A DNA stretch of 64,000 nucleotides from NCBI GenBank assembly GCA_022562895.1, contig JADFOK010000002.1, positions 1-64,000 on the forward strand, read 5' to 3'. Source of the stretch: Bacteroidota bacterium (GTDB lineage Bacteria; Bacteroidota; Bacteroidia; Flavobacteriales; Flavobacteriaceae). The translations under genes were made by a program, and so were the position numbers. How positions within the stretch are numbered: the stretch's first letter is position 1; each line of letters opens with the position of its first letter. Below the pieces are notes generated by a model. It did no database searches, was not told the DNA's origin, and saw nothing but the letters and a program-made list of their open reading frames with translations. Shown one piece after another: positions 46,868 to 57,478 of the stretch.

Positions 46868-49117
46868 CTATGATTTGTTATAACTATTATAGTACTCTTC
46901 CATTAAGTTCATTAATGCTGTAATTAAATCTTTGGTTTCTAATAGTAAACTAAAATAAAGTGCAGTATTTTTAGGACTTATAGATTCTTTTTTACGGGTT
47001 CTGGTTATTTGATTTTCAATTTTAATTGAAAGGTCATCATAAACTTTCTGTTTTCTATTAAGGATTGCTTCTATTTTTTCAAACTCTCTATTGCTAAAAA
47101 TGGCTTCAATTTCATTTAACAGATTTTCTAAAGATCGGTTAATATCTTGCAAATCTTTTATTTGACTAAATCGGAGTGCCTTATGGTGATTATTTACGTG
47201 TTTGTAACTTGCTTTAGATAAAAACTCCAATGATTGTCCTACATCTTGTAAATAACCTAATATTATTATATAGAAGTTACTACCTCGAACACTGGTTTCA
47301 TCAAGATTTTTAATAAAATAGAAAATATCATCCCGTAGTTCATCGACCTCGGCATTTAATTTTAAGACCCCTTTTCTACTCTTTTTAAGCCTGGATAAAT
47401 CTTCTTTTGCCAAACCAATAAGCATATTAGAATATATCTTATTCGTTCTTGAAACTACATTAATAATATGATCTGCACTTTCTTGAATGATACCTTGTAC
47501 GGTTTTACTTTCTGCTTTCTTTAAACCGGTGTGGGTTAGTACATCACTGTCTTTTTTCTTATGTTTAATATAATTTCTTACCAGCAACAAGACAGTTAAT
47601 AACAATAATACGGCAATCATAGGGGCATCACCAATATAGATTAGATAGGCCAAAGTTCCCGCAGCTACAAAAGCACTAAATGCTGTAAAGAACCATCCAC
47701 CAATCACTTTCAATACACCAGCCACTCTGTAAACTGCACTTTCTCTTCCCCATGCTCTATCGGCAAGTGAAGTACCCATAGCTACCATAAAGGTTACATA
47801 GGTAGTTGAAAGTGGAAGTTTCATAGAGGTAGCAATTGAGATTAATATACTGGCAACCACTAAATTCACGGCAGCACGTACCATATCGAAGGCAGGTAAC
47901 TCCTGTTTTTTATCTTTTTCTATTTTAATGACAGGTTTTTCAAACTGTTTATCAATTCTTTTTTTTATTGAATTAGGAATTAAACTATCATGATATTTCG
48001 AAATTATGGTTGTAACCCTTACTAAATTTCTGGAAAGTAAATTGGGTTCAAAACGCTCCTTTACATTTATTTGACTGGAAAGGTCAATAGACGTTTTTAA
48101 TACGGCTCTTGCTTTTTTTGAAAACCAAAGAGTTAAAACCATAACAATACCGGCAGCAAATAATAAATAAATAGGAGCTTCTTGCGGCTCAGACATTTTA
48201 ACCATGCGATACGATTCTGCAGCAACTCCTGATGAATGCCAATCTAAATAAGACTGCCAAGCTCCAATAGGTACTCCAATAAAGTTGACCAGATCGTTAC
48301 CTGCAAAGGCCATAGCAATGGCAAAGGTTCCAATAATAATAATAAATTTGTAAACACTAATTTTAAAATAACCTGTAATTAGTGCAGATAAACCTGTCCA
48401 AAAAACAAAGCTTATAGTAACTATGATTAAGGAATTTGCAAAGACAAATTCTTTAAAATCTACAGACACAAAATTTGCCCCTTTTAATCCTTTAATTAAA
48501 ATAAAATAAGTAATAGCAGTGGCAGCAATACCTCCAAATAAAGCAGCAACCCATTTTGCTTTTTGCTCAAATTTAAATGATAATAATATCCTTGAGATAT
48601 ACTGGACAAATGCACCTACTGAAAATGCAATTATTACCGAAAGCAATATTCCTAATATTATTTCACTTGCTTTTTCCGTATTAATGTAATGGCTTAGGTC
48701 TGAAAATGTCTCAGTATTTGAATTGCTGATTTTTATTAATGACATAACAACTGCAGCTCCTAATAATTCAAAAACTATGGAAACAGTTGTTGAAGTAGGC
48801 ATTCCAAGTGTATTAAAGAAATCTAACAGAAGAATATCTGTTATCATGACTGCCATAAAAATGATCATGATCTCATTAAAATAAAATTCACTAGGCAGAA
48901 AAATACCTTTACGAGCAACCTCCATCATACCACTTGAAGATAAAGCTCCAAAAGCAATACCTAAACTGGCAACTATCATGATAGTTTTAAAGGAAACACC
49001 CTTAGAGCCAATAGCAGAATTTAAAAAGTTTACAGCATCATTACTCACCCCAACCACCAAATCGGCGATAGCCAAAATGGCTAAGGCAACAATCATTAAT
49101 AAGTAAATATTATCCAT
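46868..49117 (-). CDS. PiT-family inorganic phosphate transporter
   Basis: VGVSNDAVNFLNSAIGSKG; GNDLVNFIGVPIGAWQSY; C-terminal PhoU-like helical region. Confidence 0.92.
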   Translation of the reverse strand: MDNIYLLMIVALAILAIADLVVGVSNDAVNFLNSAIGSKGVSFKTIMIVASLGIAFGALSSSGMMEVARKGIFLPSEFYFNEIMIIFMAVMITDILLLDFFNTLGMPTSTTVSIVFELLGAAVVMSLIKISNSNTETFSDLSHYINTEKASEIILGILLSVIIAFSVGAFVQYISRILLSFKFEQKAKWVAALFGGIAATAITYFILIKGLKGANFVSVDFKEFVFANSLIIVTISFVFWTGLSALITGYFKISVYKFIIIIGTFAIAMAFAGNDLVNFIGVPIGAWQSYLDWHSSGVAAESYRMVKMSEPQEAPIYLLFAAGIVMVLTLWFSKKARAVLKTSIDLSSQINVKERFEPNLLSRNLVRVTTIISKYHDSLIPNSIKKRIDKQFEKPVIKIEKDKKQELPAFDMVRAAVNLVVASILISIATSMKLPLSTTYVTFMVAMGTSLADRAWGRESAVYRVAGVLKVIGGWFFTAFSAFVAAGTLAYLIYIGDAPMIAVLLLLTVLLLVRNYIKHKKKDSDVLTHTGLKKAESKTVQGIIQESADHIINVVSRTNKIYSNMLIGLAKEDLSRLKKSRKGVLKLNAEVDELRDDIFYFIKNLDETSVRGSNFYIIILGYLQDVGQSLEFLSKASYKHVNNHHKALRFSQIKDLQDINRSLENLLNEIEAIFSNREFEKIEAILNRKQKVYDDLSIKIENQITRTRKKESISPKNTALYFSLLLETKDLITALMNLMEEYYNSYNKS

Positions 49118-49193
49118 ATTAGCTTACCCTATGTTTTAGTTCAAATTTCATTAATTTATCAAGTTGAATTGTTACCAAAAGGTTATTTTTTTA

Positions 49194-50429
49194 TTAAAAA
49201 TGAATATCAAACTGAAGTCTGTACAAAAGACTACTGCTATCACCTGCAATTGTTGAATAACTAAAATCAGACTGAACTTTTAGTTTGTGTCCGACAATAT
49301 ATTTTGAAACACCTAATGTGTACTGATTATTTATGTCTTTCCCGGTAATGCTTTTATCTAGATTTACGGTAGTGAACCTTCCTGAAACTTCCCAATTACA
49401 TTTAAACAAATATCCAGCTTGCAGGTTTAGCCCATCACCTACTTGTACCACATCGCCTGTTTCTGATCCATCACTGTTTACAGCAATAGGGTCATCGGCA
49501 TCTCTATTTGCATATTCCCCCATAAAGGAGAATCCCTTGTATTTAAATATAGCGTCAATGAAAATAGTCGAAATATTAGTCTCGTAAAAACCAGTGTCGG
49601 TTTCCATATATATTCCTCGATTGCTCCTGTTTTTTACTGCATCATTATTAAAATCGTAAGAAATGCCAATAGCTAATTTTGGTGTAACTTCTCTTTTTAG
49701 ATCACCCCCTTTATAATCTCCTTTACTTTTAAATTTTCCGAAAGGTAACAATTCAACACGCCCTGTGTATTGGTGCCCACCTAAATTACCCGTAGTAATA
49801 TTTCTGCCTTCTCCTTGAGCCAAGGAAAAAATTTCTCGTACCACAAAATTTTCAGAAAGGGTAAAATGATGTCTTATTTGAATTCCTAAATCCCTGTCAA
49901 TATTAAAATTTGAATTTAAAAGAGACCTGTCTACTAATTGTAGATTTGCTGAAGAGATTACACGTTCTCTGTTTCCGGGTAATTTGGTCTGTCCTGCCCA
50001 AAGCTCAAAATTTTCATAAAAATTCCACTTTATAACTGCATCTAAAATATATCTAGGTGCGTTATTTGTATATATTGATGCCCCGGCAATATCGAGACTG
50101 GAAAGTCCCAGCTCAATTTTATATATTAATTTAGTCGAAAAAGCAAATCCATCAAATTTTAGTCTTGCTCTTCGCACTAAAAAATTAGATTGGGCCTTAC
50201 CATATTGTTCACCATTATAGTCCCATTTAGTGATCGAAAGAAATTGCATTCGCGGAGCGAATTTCACACTAAATGAACTGTCTTTGGCTACAAAGTTTAC
50301 CATCCCATTGCCAAATTTGGTTTCGGTTAATTCTTGTGAAAATCCATTATAACAGGAAACTAAAAAAAAGACTAATATTGCTCTTTTAGTAATCATAGTA
50401 ATAACTAGTTTTTTGTTGCAAAGAAGCAA
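49194..50429 (-). CDS. OprO/OprP-type porin
   Basis: FAPRMQFLSITKWDYNG...RRARLKFDGFAFSTKLIYKIELGLS...ELWAGQTKLPGNRERV. Confidence 0.88.
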   Translation of the reverse strand: MLLCNKKLVITMITKRAILVFFLVSCYNGFSQELTETKFGNGMVNFVAKDSSFSVKFAPRMQFLSITKWDYNGEQYGKAQSNFLVRRARLKFDGFAFSTKLIYKIELGLSSLDIAGASIYTNNAPRYILDAVIKWNFYENFELWAGQTKLPGNRERVISSANLQLVDRSLLNSNFNIDRDLGIQIRHHFTLSENFVVREIFSLAQGEGRNITTGNLGGHQYTGRVELLPFGKFKSKGDYKGGDLKREVTPKLAIGISYDFNNDAVKNRSNRGIYMETDTGFYETNISTIFIDAIFKYKGFSFMGEYANRDADDPIAVNSDGSETGDVVQVGDGLNLQAGYLFKCNWEVSGRFTTVNLDKSITGKDINNQYTLGVSKYIVGHKLKVQSDFSYSTIAGDSSSLLYRLQFDIHF

Positions 50430-50542
50430 TTCTAATGTTAAGTTAATGTTTCCAAAACATTAAATAATAAAAATTATTTATGCTATTCTTAAATAATGAC
50501 TTCAATAAAAAAGATACTATATTGCATTGTAAATACTAAATT

Positions 50543-51883
50543 ATGATGCAATGGGAACAATTGCTTTCTTTACGCCGACAAGGAGATATAAACAAACGAT
50601 TACGAATTGAACAGGATGAAACACGATTGGGTTTTGAGGTTGATTACGATCGTGTTATTTTTTCTTCAGCTTTTAGAAGCTTGCAAGATAAAACACAAGT
50701 AATTCCATTATCAAAAACCTCATTTGTACATACTCGTTTAACACATAGTTTAGAAGTATCTGTTGTAGGCCGTTCATTAGGGCGAAAAGCTGGAAAATCT
50801 ATTTTAGAGAAACACCCACATTTAAAGACTGTACATGGGCATAAAATTAATGACTTTGGAGCCATTGTAGCCGCCGCCGCATTAGCACATGATATTGGGA
50901 ATCCACCTTTTGGGCACAGTGGTGAAAAAGCCATTGGGAGCTATTTTTCGAGCGGAAATGGAAAACGGTTTAAAACTCAATTAACAGAAAATGAATATCA
51001 AGATTTAATTGAATTTGAAGGTAATGCCAATGGATTTAAAATATTAACTGAAAGCAAAAATGGTTTAGTGGGTGGCCTACGTTTATCGTATGCTACTTTG
51101 GGAGCTTTTATGAAATATCCAAAGGAATCGTTACCCAAAATTCCAACTCAACATATAGCCGATAAAAAATATGGTGTATTCCAATCTGAAAAAGATTTTT
51201 TTAAAGAAGTAGCTCAAGAACTTGGTTTACTCAGTAGAGGAGAATCATCCTTTTTGAGTTATAGCCGACATCCTTTGGCATATCTTGTAGAAGCTGCAGA
51301 TGATATTTGCTACACGATAATCGATTTTGAAGACGGAATAAATCTTGGGTTGATAGAAGAAGAATTTGCACTGGAGTATCTTATAAAATTGGTGAAAGAA
51401 AGCATTAATACCAAAAAATATGCAAACCTAAAAAAAGCATCAGATCGATTAGCCTACCTTCGTTCATTGGCTATAAACACATTAATTGAAGAAGCCACTT
51501 CAATATTTAATGTAAATGAAGAATTGATTCTTAATGGAGAATTTTCCGAAGCCTTACTTAGTAAGAGTAAATACAAAGCACAGATAAACGATATCATAAA
51601 AATAAGTATCGAAAAAGTATACAAGAGTACCGAAGTAATTGACAAGGAAATTGTAGGATATACAATTCTCAATACCCTGTTAGATTCATTTACTTCTTCA
51701 ATTGAAAATTACTATAACAATACATCGAATCATTACGACCTGCTTATTTTGAAGAATATTGATAAGAATTTCACCGAAAAGACAACGGTTTATTATTACT
51801 TAATGGAGTGCTGTAATTTTATTTCTTGTCTTACAGACGGCAATGCTCTTGAAGTTTTTCAAAAAATTAAAGGGAATCTTTAA
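50543..51883 (+). CDS. dgt: dGTP triphosphohydrolase
   Basis: DYDRVIFSSAFRSLQDKTQVIPL...THSLEVSVVGRSLG...AHDIGNPPFGHSGEKAI. Confidence 0.95.
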   Translation: MMQWEQLLSLRRQGDINKRLRIEQDETRLGFEVDYDRVIFSSAFRSLQDKTQVIPLSKTSFVHTRLTHSLEVSVVGRSLGRKAGKSILEKHPHLKTVHGHKINDFGAIVAAAALAHDIGNPPFGHSGEKAIGSYFSSGNGKRFKTQLTENEYQDLIEFEGNANGFKILTESKNGLVGGLRLSYATLGAFMKYPKESLPKIPTQHIADKKYGVFQSEKDFFKEVAQELGLLSRGESSFLSYSRHPLAYLVEAADDICYTIIDFEDGINLGLIEEEFALEYLIKLVKESINTKKYANLKKASDRLAYLRSLAINTLIEEATSIFNVNEELILNGEFSEALLSKSKYKAQINDIIKISIEKVYKSTEVIDKEIVGYTILNTLLDSFTSSIENYYNNTSNHYDLLILKNIDKNFTEKTTVYYYLMECCNFISCLTDGNALEVFQKIKGNL

Positions 51884-51944
51884 AAAGAATCATTAGAAAA
51901 TATTAATTTCACTCTTCATAAATATTAATAAAAACCTAACCAAC

Positions 51945-54551
51945 ATGAAAAAAGTACTTTTCACCTTAGTCTTTTTTACAGTGAGTTTTGCCTTTGGACA
52001 AGATTACGCGGGAGTTATAAACACCTATTTAGACAACAATAGATCTCAATTAGGATTACAAATTCAAGATATTGAAGATGTATACATTAATTCACAAAGT
52101 TTTTCAGTGAGTATGCAGATTGAAAACGTATATGTATCTCAGCGATATCAGGGAATAGAAATATTTAATTCTACTTCAAGTTTTGCTGTTAAAAACAATT
52201 TAGTGGTTAATGCAAATCTATCCTTCATTAAAAATATTTCAGAGAAAATAAACACTACCAGCCCAAGTGTTACGCCCTCTAAAGCAATTAACAATGCAGC
52301 CAATGCTTTAGGGATTCAGAGCCCTACTGGCCTTATATTACTTGAAACACTATCTGATAATTCATTTATATTTTCAGATGGGAATATTTCCTTAGAGAAT
52401 ATACCTGTGAAGCTTGTTTTTCAGCCAACACAAGATAATAGATTAAGATTGGCATGGGATTTAAGCATATACCTTTTAGATGCTAGTCATTATTACAGTG
52501 TAAGAATTGATGCTATTACGGGAGAATTATTAAATACTAATGATTGGGTTGTAAGTTGTGATTTTGGTGAAAATCCATATGATAATTTCAGTACTATTAC
52601 CAGAGAGGCCAAAAGTATTTTATTTCCTCAGGAAGAGAAACAAGCAATTAGTTTTAATTCAGGTGGAGCTCAATACAGAGTTTTTGCGATGCCTATTGAA
52701 AGCCCCAATCATGGTCCAGATGCATTAATTGCAAATCCATCAGACAATGTTGCATCTCCATATGGATGGCATGATACCGATGGTGCTCCTGGAGCAGAGT
52801 TTACAATTACAAGAGGTAATAATGTTCTTGCCCAAGAAGATCTAAACGGCAATAATGGTTCTGGTGCTTCTCCCGATGGAGGAGCTTCATTGATTTTTGA
52901 TTTTCCTTATGATTTTGTAAATCCTCCGGTTAATATGATTGATGCATCTACGGTTAATTTATTTTACTGGAATAATATCATGCATGATGTATGGTATCAA
53001 TATGGATTTGATGAGGATAGTGGAAATTTTCAAGAAAATAACTACGGTAACGGAGGTGTTGGTAGTGACTCAGTAAATGCAGATGCTCAAGATGGTAGTG
53101 GAATGAACAATGCAACTTTTTTTACGCCATCTGATGGGAGTAACCCAAGAATGCAGATGTTTTTATGGAATCCAGCTCCTGTGGAAACCTTAACTATTAA
53201 TAATGGACCCTTAGCTGGTAGTTATATAGGAATTCCGGCAAATTTTGGTGCACCTCTACCGGTAGTTCCATTAACAGCTGATTTAGCTTTGCTGGAAGAT
53301 GATGATTCTGGAGCTTCAACTGATCCAAATGATGGCTGTGACCCTATTACTAATGGGGGATCACTATCTGGAAAAATTGTAGTGATAAGAAGAGGCGAAT
53401 GTGAATTTGGATTTAAAATATTAGCGGCAGAAAATGAGGGTGCCATAGCGGTTATCATGGTAAACAATGTCCCCGGAGCACCTATTACCATGGCTCCTGG
53501 AGCTGTGGGAGGGAGTGTTACCATACCTTCCATAATGATAAGTCAAGCAGATGGTGAGCCAATTATTTCTGAGTTAGACGGGGGAGGATCAATTAATGGT
53601 TCCCTCGAGGAAGGAAATGTAGGTCCTGATATTGATGGAGATCTAGATAATGGTGTTGTAATGCATGAGTATGGTCATGGAATTTCAAATCGCCTTACCG
53701 GAGGGCCTATCAATGTAGGATGTCTTCAAAATCAAGAACAAATGGGTGAAGGATGGAGCGATTGGTTTGCAATAATTCTTACCATGGAGGTAGGAGATCA
53801 ACCCGAAGATATTAGAGGAGTTGGAACTTACGATTTAGGACAACCGATTGATGGTAATGGAATTAGACCTGCTCCTTATAGTACTGATTTTGCTATTAAT
53901 GGTTTTACTTATGGTAATCTTCCAGCGCAAGCTGTACCTCATGGTGTTGGGTTTGTTTGGGCAACTATGATTTGGGATTTAAACTGGGCATTTATAGATC
54001 AATATGGATTTGATACAGACTTCTATACAGGTACAGGGGGTAATAATATTGCAATGCAACTGGTTATAGACGGGCTAAAACTACAAAATTGCAGCCCAGG
54101 ATTTGTAGATGGTAGAGATGCTATTCTCCAAGCGGATGAGCTTACCAATGGTGGTGCTAATCGTTGTTTAATATGGGAAGCATTTGCAAACAGGGGATTA
54201 GGCTTAAATGCAAGTCAGGGAAGTCCATTTAATTCAAATGACGGGATAGAGAATTTTGATATTCCTACGGGTCCGGATTGTACATTATCAGTTGGAGATA
54301 GAGGATCATTTGACAATAACTTTATTATCTATCCAAACCCATCAAACGGAAATATTAACATTAAGTCACTCATAAATTTAGGCGATGTAACAATTACCAT
54401 TTTTGATATTAATGGAAGAATAGTGTTTACCCAGGATGTAGCTTTACACGATACAGTTAGCATCAACGCAGAGCGTTTAAGAACGGGTGTCTATATTATT
54501 AAAATAAGCACAGATAATTTTTCACATACTGCAAAACTTCTTATAAGATAA
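51945..54551 (+). CDS. M36 fungalysin-family metallopeptidase with PA domain and T9SS sorting domain
   Basis: VVMHEYGHGISNRLTGG...EQMGEGWSDWFAI; PA-like GKIVVIRRGECEFGFKILAAENEGAIAVIMVNN; C-terminal IYPNPSNGNINIKS. Confidence 0.92.
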   Translation: MKKVLFTLVFFTVSFAFGQDYAGVINTYLDNNRSQLGLQIQDIEDVYINSQSFSVSMQIENVYVSQRYQGIEIFNSTSSFAVKNNLVVNANLSFIKNISEKINTTSPSVTPSKAINNAANALGIQSPTGLILLETLSDNSFIFSDGNISLENIPVKLVFQPTQDNRLRLAWDLSIYLLDASHYYSVRIDAITGELLNTNDWVVSCDFGENPYDNFSTITREAKSILFPQEEKQAISFNSGGAQYRVFAMPIESPNHGPDALIANPSDNVASPYGWHDTDGAPGAEFTITRGNNVLAQEDLNGNNGSGASPDGGASLIFDFPYDFVNPPVNMIDASTVNLFYWNNIMHDVWYQYGFDEDSGNFQENNYGNGGVGSDSVNADAQDGSGMNNATFFTPSDGSNPRMQMFLWNPAPVETLTINNGPLAGSYIGIPANFGAPLPVVPLTADLALLEDDDSGASTDPNDGCDPITNGGSLSGKIVVIRRGECEFGFKILAAENEGAIAVIMVNNVPGAPITMAPGAVGGSVTIPSIMISQADGEPIISELDGGGSINGSLEEGNVGPDIDGDLDNGVVMHEYGHGISNRLTGGPINVGCLQNQEQMGEGWSDWFAIILTMEVGDQPEDIRGVGTYDLGQPIDGNGIRPAPYSTDFAINGFTYGNLPAQAVPHGVGFVWATMIWDLNWAFIDQYGFDTDFYTGTGGNNIAMQLVIDGLKLQNCSPGFVDGRDAILQADELTNGGANRCLIWEAFANRGLGLNASQGSPFNSNDGIENFDIPTGPDCTLSVGDRGSFDNNFIIYPNPSNGNINIKSLINLGDVTITIFDINGRIVFTQDVALHDTVSINAERLRTGVYIIKISTDNFSHTAKLLIR

Positions 54552-54573
54552 AATTTTGAAACTGAACTAATAA

Positions 54574-54598
54574 AAAAGAGGCTTAGCAAGCCTCTTTT
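54574..54598. terminator. bidirectional terminator between M36 peptidase and dxs
   Basis: aaaagaggctt/aagcctctttt 11-bp stem. Confidence 0.8.
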
Positions 54599-54599
54599 A

Positions 54600-56387
54600 T
54601 TATTGATGTCTTTTAAGGGTACGCTTTATGTTTTCTGAAGAGATCCCTTCAATTTCTTGAAGTTTTTCTATACTTCCATGCTGTGGAAACTTATTAGAGA
54701 CACCAAGAATCTCTATTGTATTTGTATAATGGTGTTTTATAGAAAATTCTGCAATTGCACTTCCAAAACCACCTTTTTTTATACCGTCTTCAACCGTAAT
54801 TATAGTCGCATATTTTCTGAAAATAGTATGAAGTAATTCTTCATCTAAAGGATTTATAAAACGCAAATCGTAACATCCAATCAGTTCAGAAGATGAGATA
54901 TTACCTATGGCTTCCATAGCATTAATTGCCATGACACCAATAGTTAAAACAGCAATAGAAGAGCCCTCCTTAAGTTGTATTCCTTTACCAATATCAATTT
55001 TAGAAAATGGTTGCTGCCAGTCAATTATTGTACCTCTTCCCCTGGGATATCGTATTGCAATGGGTAATTCCAGACCCAATTGCGCTGTATACATTATATT
55101 GCGAAGTTCAACCTCGTTTCTGGGTGAAAACAATATAAGATTAGGTATGCACCTAAGATACGCAATATCGAAGATACCATGATGTGTCGCTCCATCTTCC
55201 CCAACAATACCGGCCCTGTCCAGACAAAATATAACAGGAAGTTTTTGCAGGCATACATCATGGATTACCTGGTCGTAAGCACGTTGTAAAAATGTTGAGT
55301 AAACATTACAAAACACATGATACCCTTGGGTTGCCAGTCCTGCTGAGAAAGTTACCGCATGTTGTTCAGCTATTCCAACATCAAATGCCCTATCTGGAAA
55401 AGCATCCATCATGTATTTTAAAGAACTACCCGTTGGCATAGCAGGTGTTATTCCCACAATTTTTTTGTTTTTTTTAGCAAGTTCTACTAATGTTTTTCCA
55501 AAAACATCTTGAAATTTTGGAGGACTTTTTTGCTTTTCTTTTATAATTAATTCCCCCGTAGTAGCGTCAAACTTCCCAGGGGCGTGGTAAGTCACTTGAT
55601 TTTCTTCAGCTTGCCGTAAACCCTTCCCTTTTTTTGTAATAATATGAAGTATTTTGGGACCTTTTATATTTTTAAGGCGCTGTAATTCAGAGATCAAAAC
55701 ATCTAAATCATGTCCATCTACAGGACCTGAATATTTAAAATTAAGTGCTTCAAATATGTTGTCGGTGTCGGGAGCAGTTTTTAAAGTAACTTTAGTTAAA
55801 TATTCTTTTAATGCTCCCACACTAGGGTCAATACCAATAGCATTATCGTTTAATATAACTAAGATGTTAGTATTGGTAACCCCTGCATGATTGAGTGCTT
55901 CAAATGCCATACCACTGGCAATAGAGGCATCTCCTACTATAGCAATATGTTGCCTTTGAGTATCACCTGCTAATTGTGAGGCAATTGCCATTCCCAGTGT
56001 AGCGGAAATTGCCGTGCTACTGTGACCGGTTCCAAAAACATCATACTCACTTTCTTCTCTTTTTGGGAATCCGCTAATTCCACCTAATTGCCTATTGGTA
56101 TGAAATTTATTTTTTCTACCTGTAAGAATTTTATGACCATAGGCTTGATGCCCAACATCCCATATTAAAAGATCATATGGGGTATTGTATACAAAATGTA
56201 ATGCAATGGTCAGTTCAATTACTCCAAGACTGGCACCCAAATGCCCTTCTTTAGTTGCAACGATATTGATTATAAAATCACGGAGTTCCTGAGCTAACTT
56301 TGGAAGCTGTTCTATAGGGATTTTTCGTAAATCGGAAGGAGTTGATACGGTATCTAATAACTTTGTAAGCACAAGACAAAGATACAT
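54600..56387 (-). CDS. dxs: 1-deoxy-D-xylulose-5-phosphate synthase
   Basis: GHLGASLGVIELTIALHFVYNTPYDLLIWDVGHQAYGHKILTGR; DRAGIVGEDGATHHGIFDIAYLR. Confidence 0.96.
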   Translation of the reverse strand: MYLCLVLTKLLDTVSTPSDLRKIPIEQLPKLAQELRDFIINIVATKEGHLGASLGVIELTIALHFVYNTPYDLLIWDVGHQAYGHKILTGRKNKFHTNRQLGGISGFPKREESEYDVFGTGHSSTAISATLGMAIASQLAGDTQRQHIAIVGDASIASGMAFEALNHAGVTNTNILVILNDNAIGIDPSVGALKEYLTKVTLKTAPDTDNIFEALNFKYSGPVDGHDLDVLISELQRLKNIKGPKILHIITKKGKGLRQAEENQVTYHAPGKFDATTGELIIKEKQKSPPKFQDVFGKTLVELAKKNKKIVGITPAMPTGSSLKYMMDAFPDRAFDVGIAEQHAVTFSAGLATQGYHVFCNVYSTFLQRAYDQVIHDVCLQKLPVIFCLDRAGIVGEDGATHHGIFDIAYLRCIPNLILFSPRNEVELRNIMYTAQLGLELPIAIRYPRGRGTIIDWQQPFSKIDIGKGIQLKEGSSIAVLTIGVMAINAMEAIGNISSSELIGCYDLRFINPLDEELLHTIFRKYATIITVEDGIKKGGFGSAIAEFSIKHHYTNTIEILGVSNKFPQHGSIEKLQEIEGISSENIKRTLKRHQ

Positions 56388-56425
56388 TTTGATATTGTAC
56401 TTTTACAATCCATTTTCAGCAATAA

Positions 56426-56878
56426 ATGATGATTAAACCATACGATGACACTTACTATATGAAATGTGCCTTACAAGAAGCGGAAACAGCTTTTAAAAAA
56501 GGTGAGATTCCTATTGGTGCTGTTATTGCAATAAACAATCAGATTATCGCAAGATCACATAATCTTACCGAAACATTAAACGACGTTACTGCTCATGCCG
56601 AGATGCAAGCTATCACAGCAGCAGCAAATTTTTTGGGAGGGAAATACCTTCAGGATTGTACACTGTATGTCACTATTGAACCCTGTCAAATGTGTGCCGG
56701 CGCTTTATTTTGGAGTCAAATACAAAATATAATTTATGGAGCAAGGGATGAAAAAAGGGGATGTATAAACCTAAAATCTAAATTACACCCAAAAACAAAA
56801 ATAAGAGGAGGGATAATGGCAAAAGAAGCATCCGAACTTCTAAAAAAGTTTTTTATTGAAAAGAGAAATTTGAACTAA
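56426..56878 (+). CDS. tadA: nucleoside deaminase / tRNA adenosine deaminase
   Basis: EIPIGAVIAINNQIIARSHN...AHAEMQAITAAANFLGGKYL...TIEPCQMCAGAL. Confidence 0.93.
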   Translation: MMIKPYDDTYYMKCALQEAETAFKKGEIPIGAVIAINNQIIARSHNLTETLNDVTAHAEMQAITAAANFLGGKYLQDCTLYVTIEPCQMCAGALFWSQIQNIIYGARDEKRGCINLKSKLHPKTKIRGGIMAKEASELLKKFFIEKRNLN

Positions 56879-56889
56879 TCGTATTGTAA

Positions 56890-56920
56890 AAAATCCCTTT
56901 TGTAAAGCAAAAGGGATTTT
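56890..56920. terminator. bidirectional hairpin between tadA and csp
   Basis: aaaatccctttt-gtaaagc-aaaagggatttt 12-bp stem. Confidence 0.75.
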
Positions 56921-56942
56921 AAAATCCGATAGTCTATATCTT

Positions 56943-57140
56943 TTAGTCTTGTATTATTTGAACTTGAGCGGCAACCGTTCCTTTTTTGCCTTCCTCTTCT
57001 ACATATTCGACTTTGTCTCCTTCGTTTAGGGTTCCCCCATTTAGACCTGATACGTGTACAAAGATGTCTTTTTGTGTATCATCATTTGTGATAAATCCAT
57101 AACCTCTAGATTCGTTAAAAAACTTTACTGTTCCTTCCAT
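56943..57140 (-). CDS. cold shock domain protein
   Basis: MEGTVKFFNESRGYGFITNDDTQKDIFVHVSGL. Confidence 0.96.
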   Translation of the reverse strand: MEGTVKFFNESRGYGFITNDDTQKDIFVHVSGLNGGTLNEGDKVEYVEEEGKKGTVAAQVQIIQD

Positions 57141-57168
57141 TGTAAAAAATAAATAAATTAATAATCCA

Positions 57169-57176
57169 CAAAGGTA
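57169..57176 (-). promoter_or_regulatory. -7 element TAccTTTG for csp
   Basis: caaaggta on plus strand. Confidence 0.5.
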
Positions 57177-57232
57177 TGAGAATTATTAAAGAATGTAAAA
57201 GAATTAGGTTTTTAAATAAGAAAGAAGATAAA

Positions 57233-57478
57233 TTATAGTTTTTTCTTCTTACTAAATTCTCTCATTTTTTTAATATTTTCCTTGGTAAGCATATAGTCTT
57301 TTACACTTCTATTTTTCCATCTATGATAAATAAAAAGGGGCATTAAAATAAAAAAACCTACTACTATAGAAAGACCAATTATGAGATCTCCTGTTTCTCG
57401 GTGATCTGGTTTTATGTAAAACCCCAGACAGATTCCTATGATAACCATAACAAGTAAAGTGGATAATAGATACTTCAT
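57233..57478 (-). CDS. small membrane protein
   Basis: MKYLLSTLLVMVIIGICLGFYIKPDHRETGDLIIGLSIVVGFFILMPLFIYHRWKNRS; start reassigned from 57556. Confidence 0.65.
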   Translation of the reverse strand: MKYLLSTLLVMVIIGICLGFYIKPDHRETGDLIIGLSIVVGFFILMPLFIYHRWKNRSVKDYMLTKENIKKMREFSKKKKL

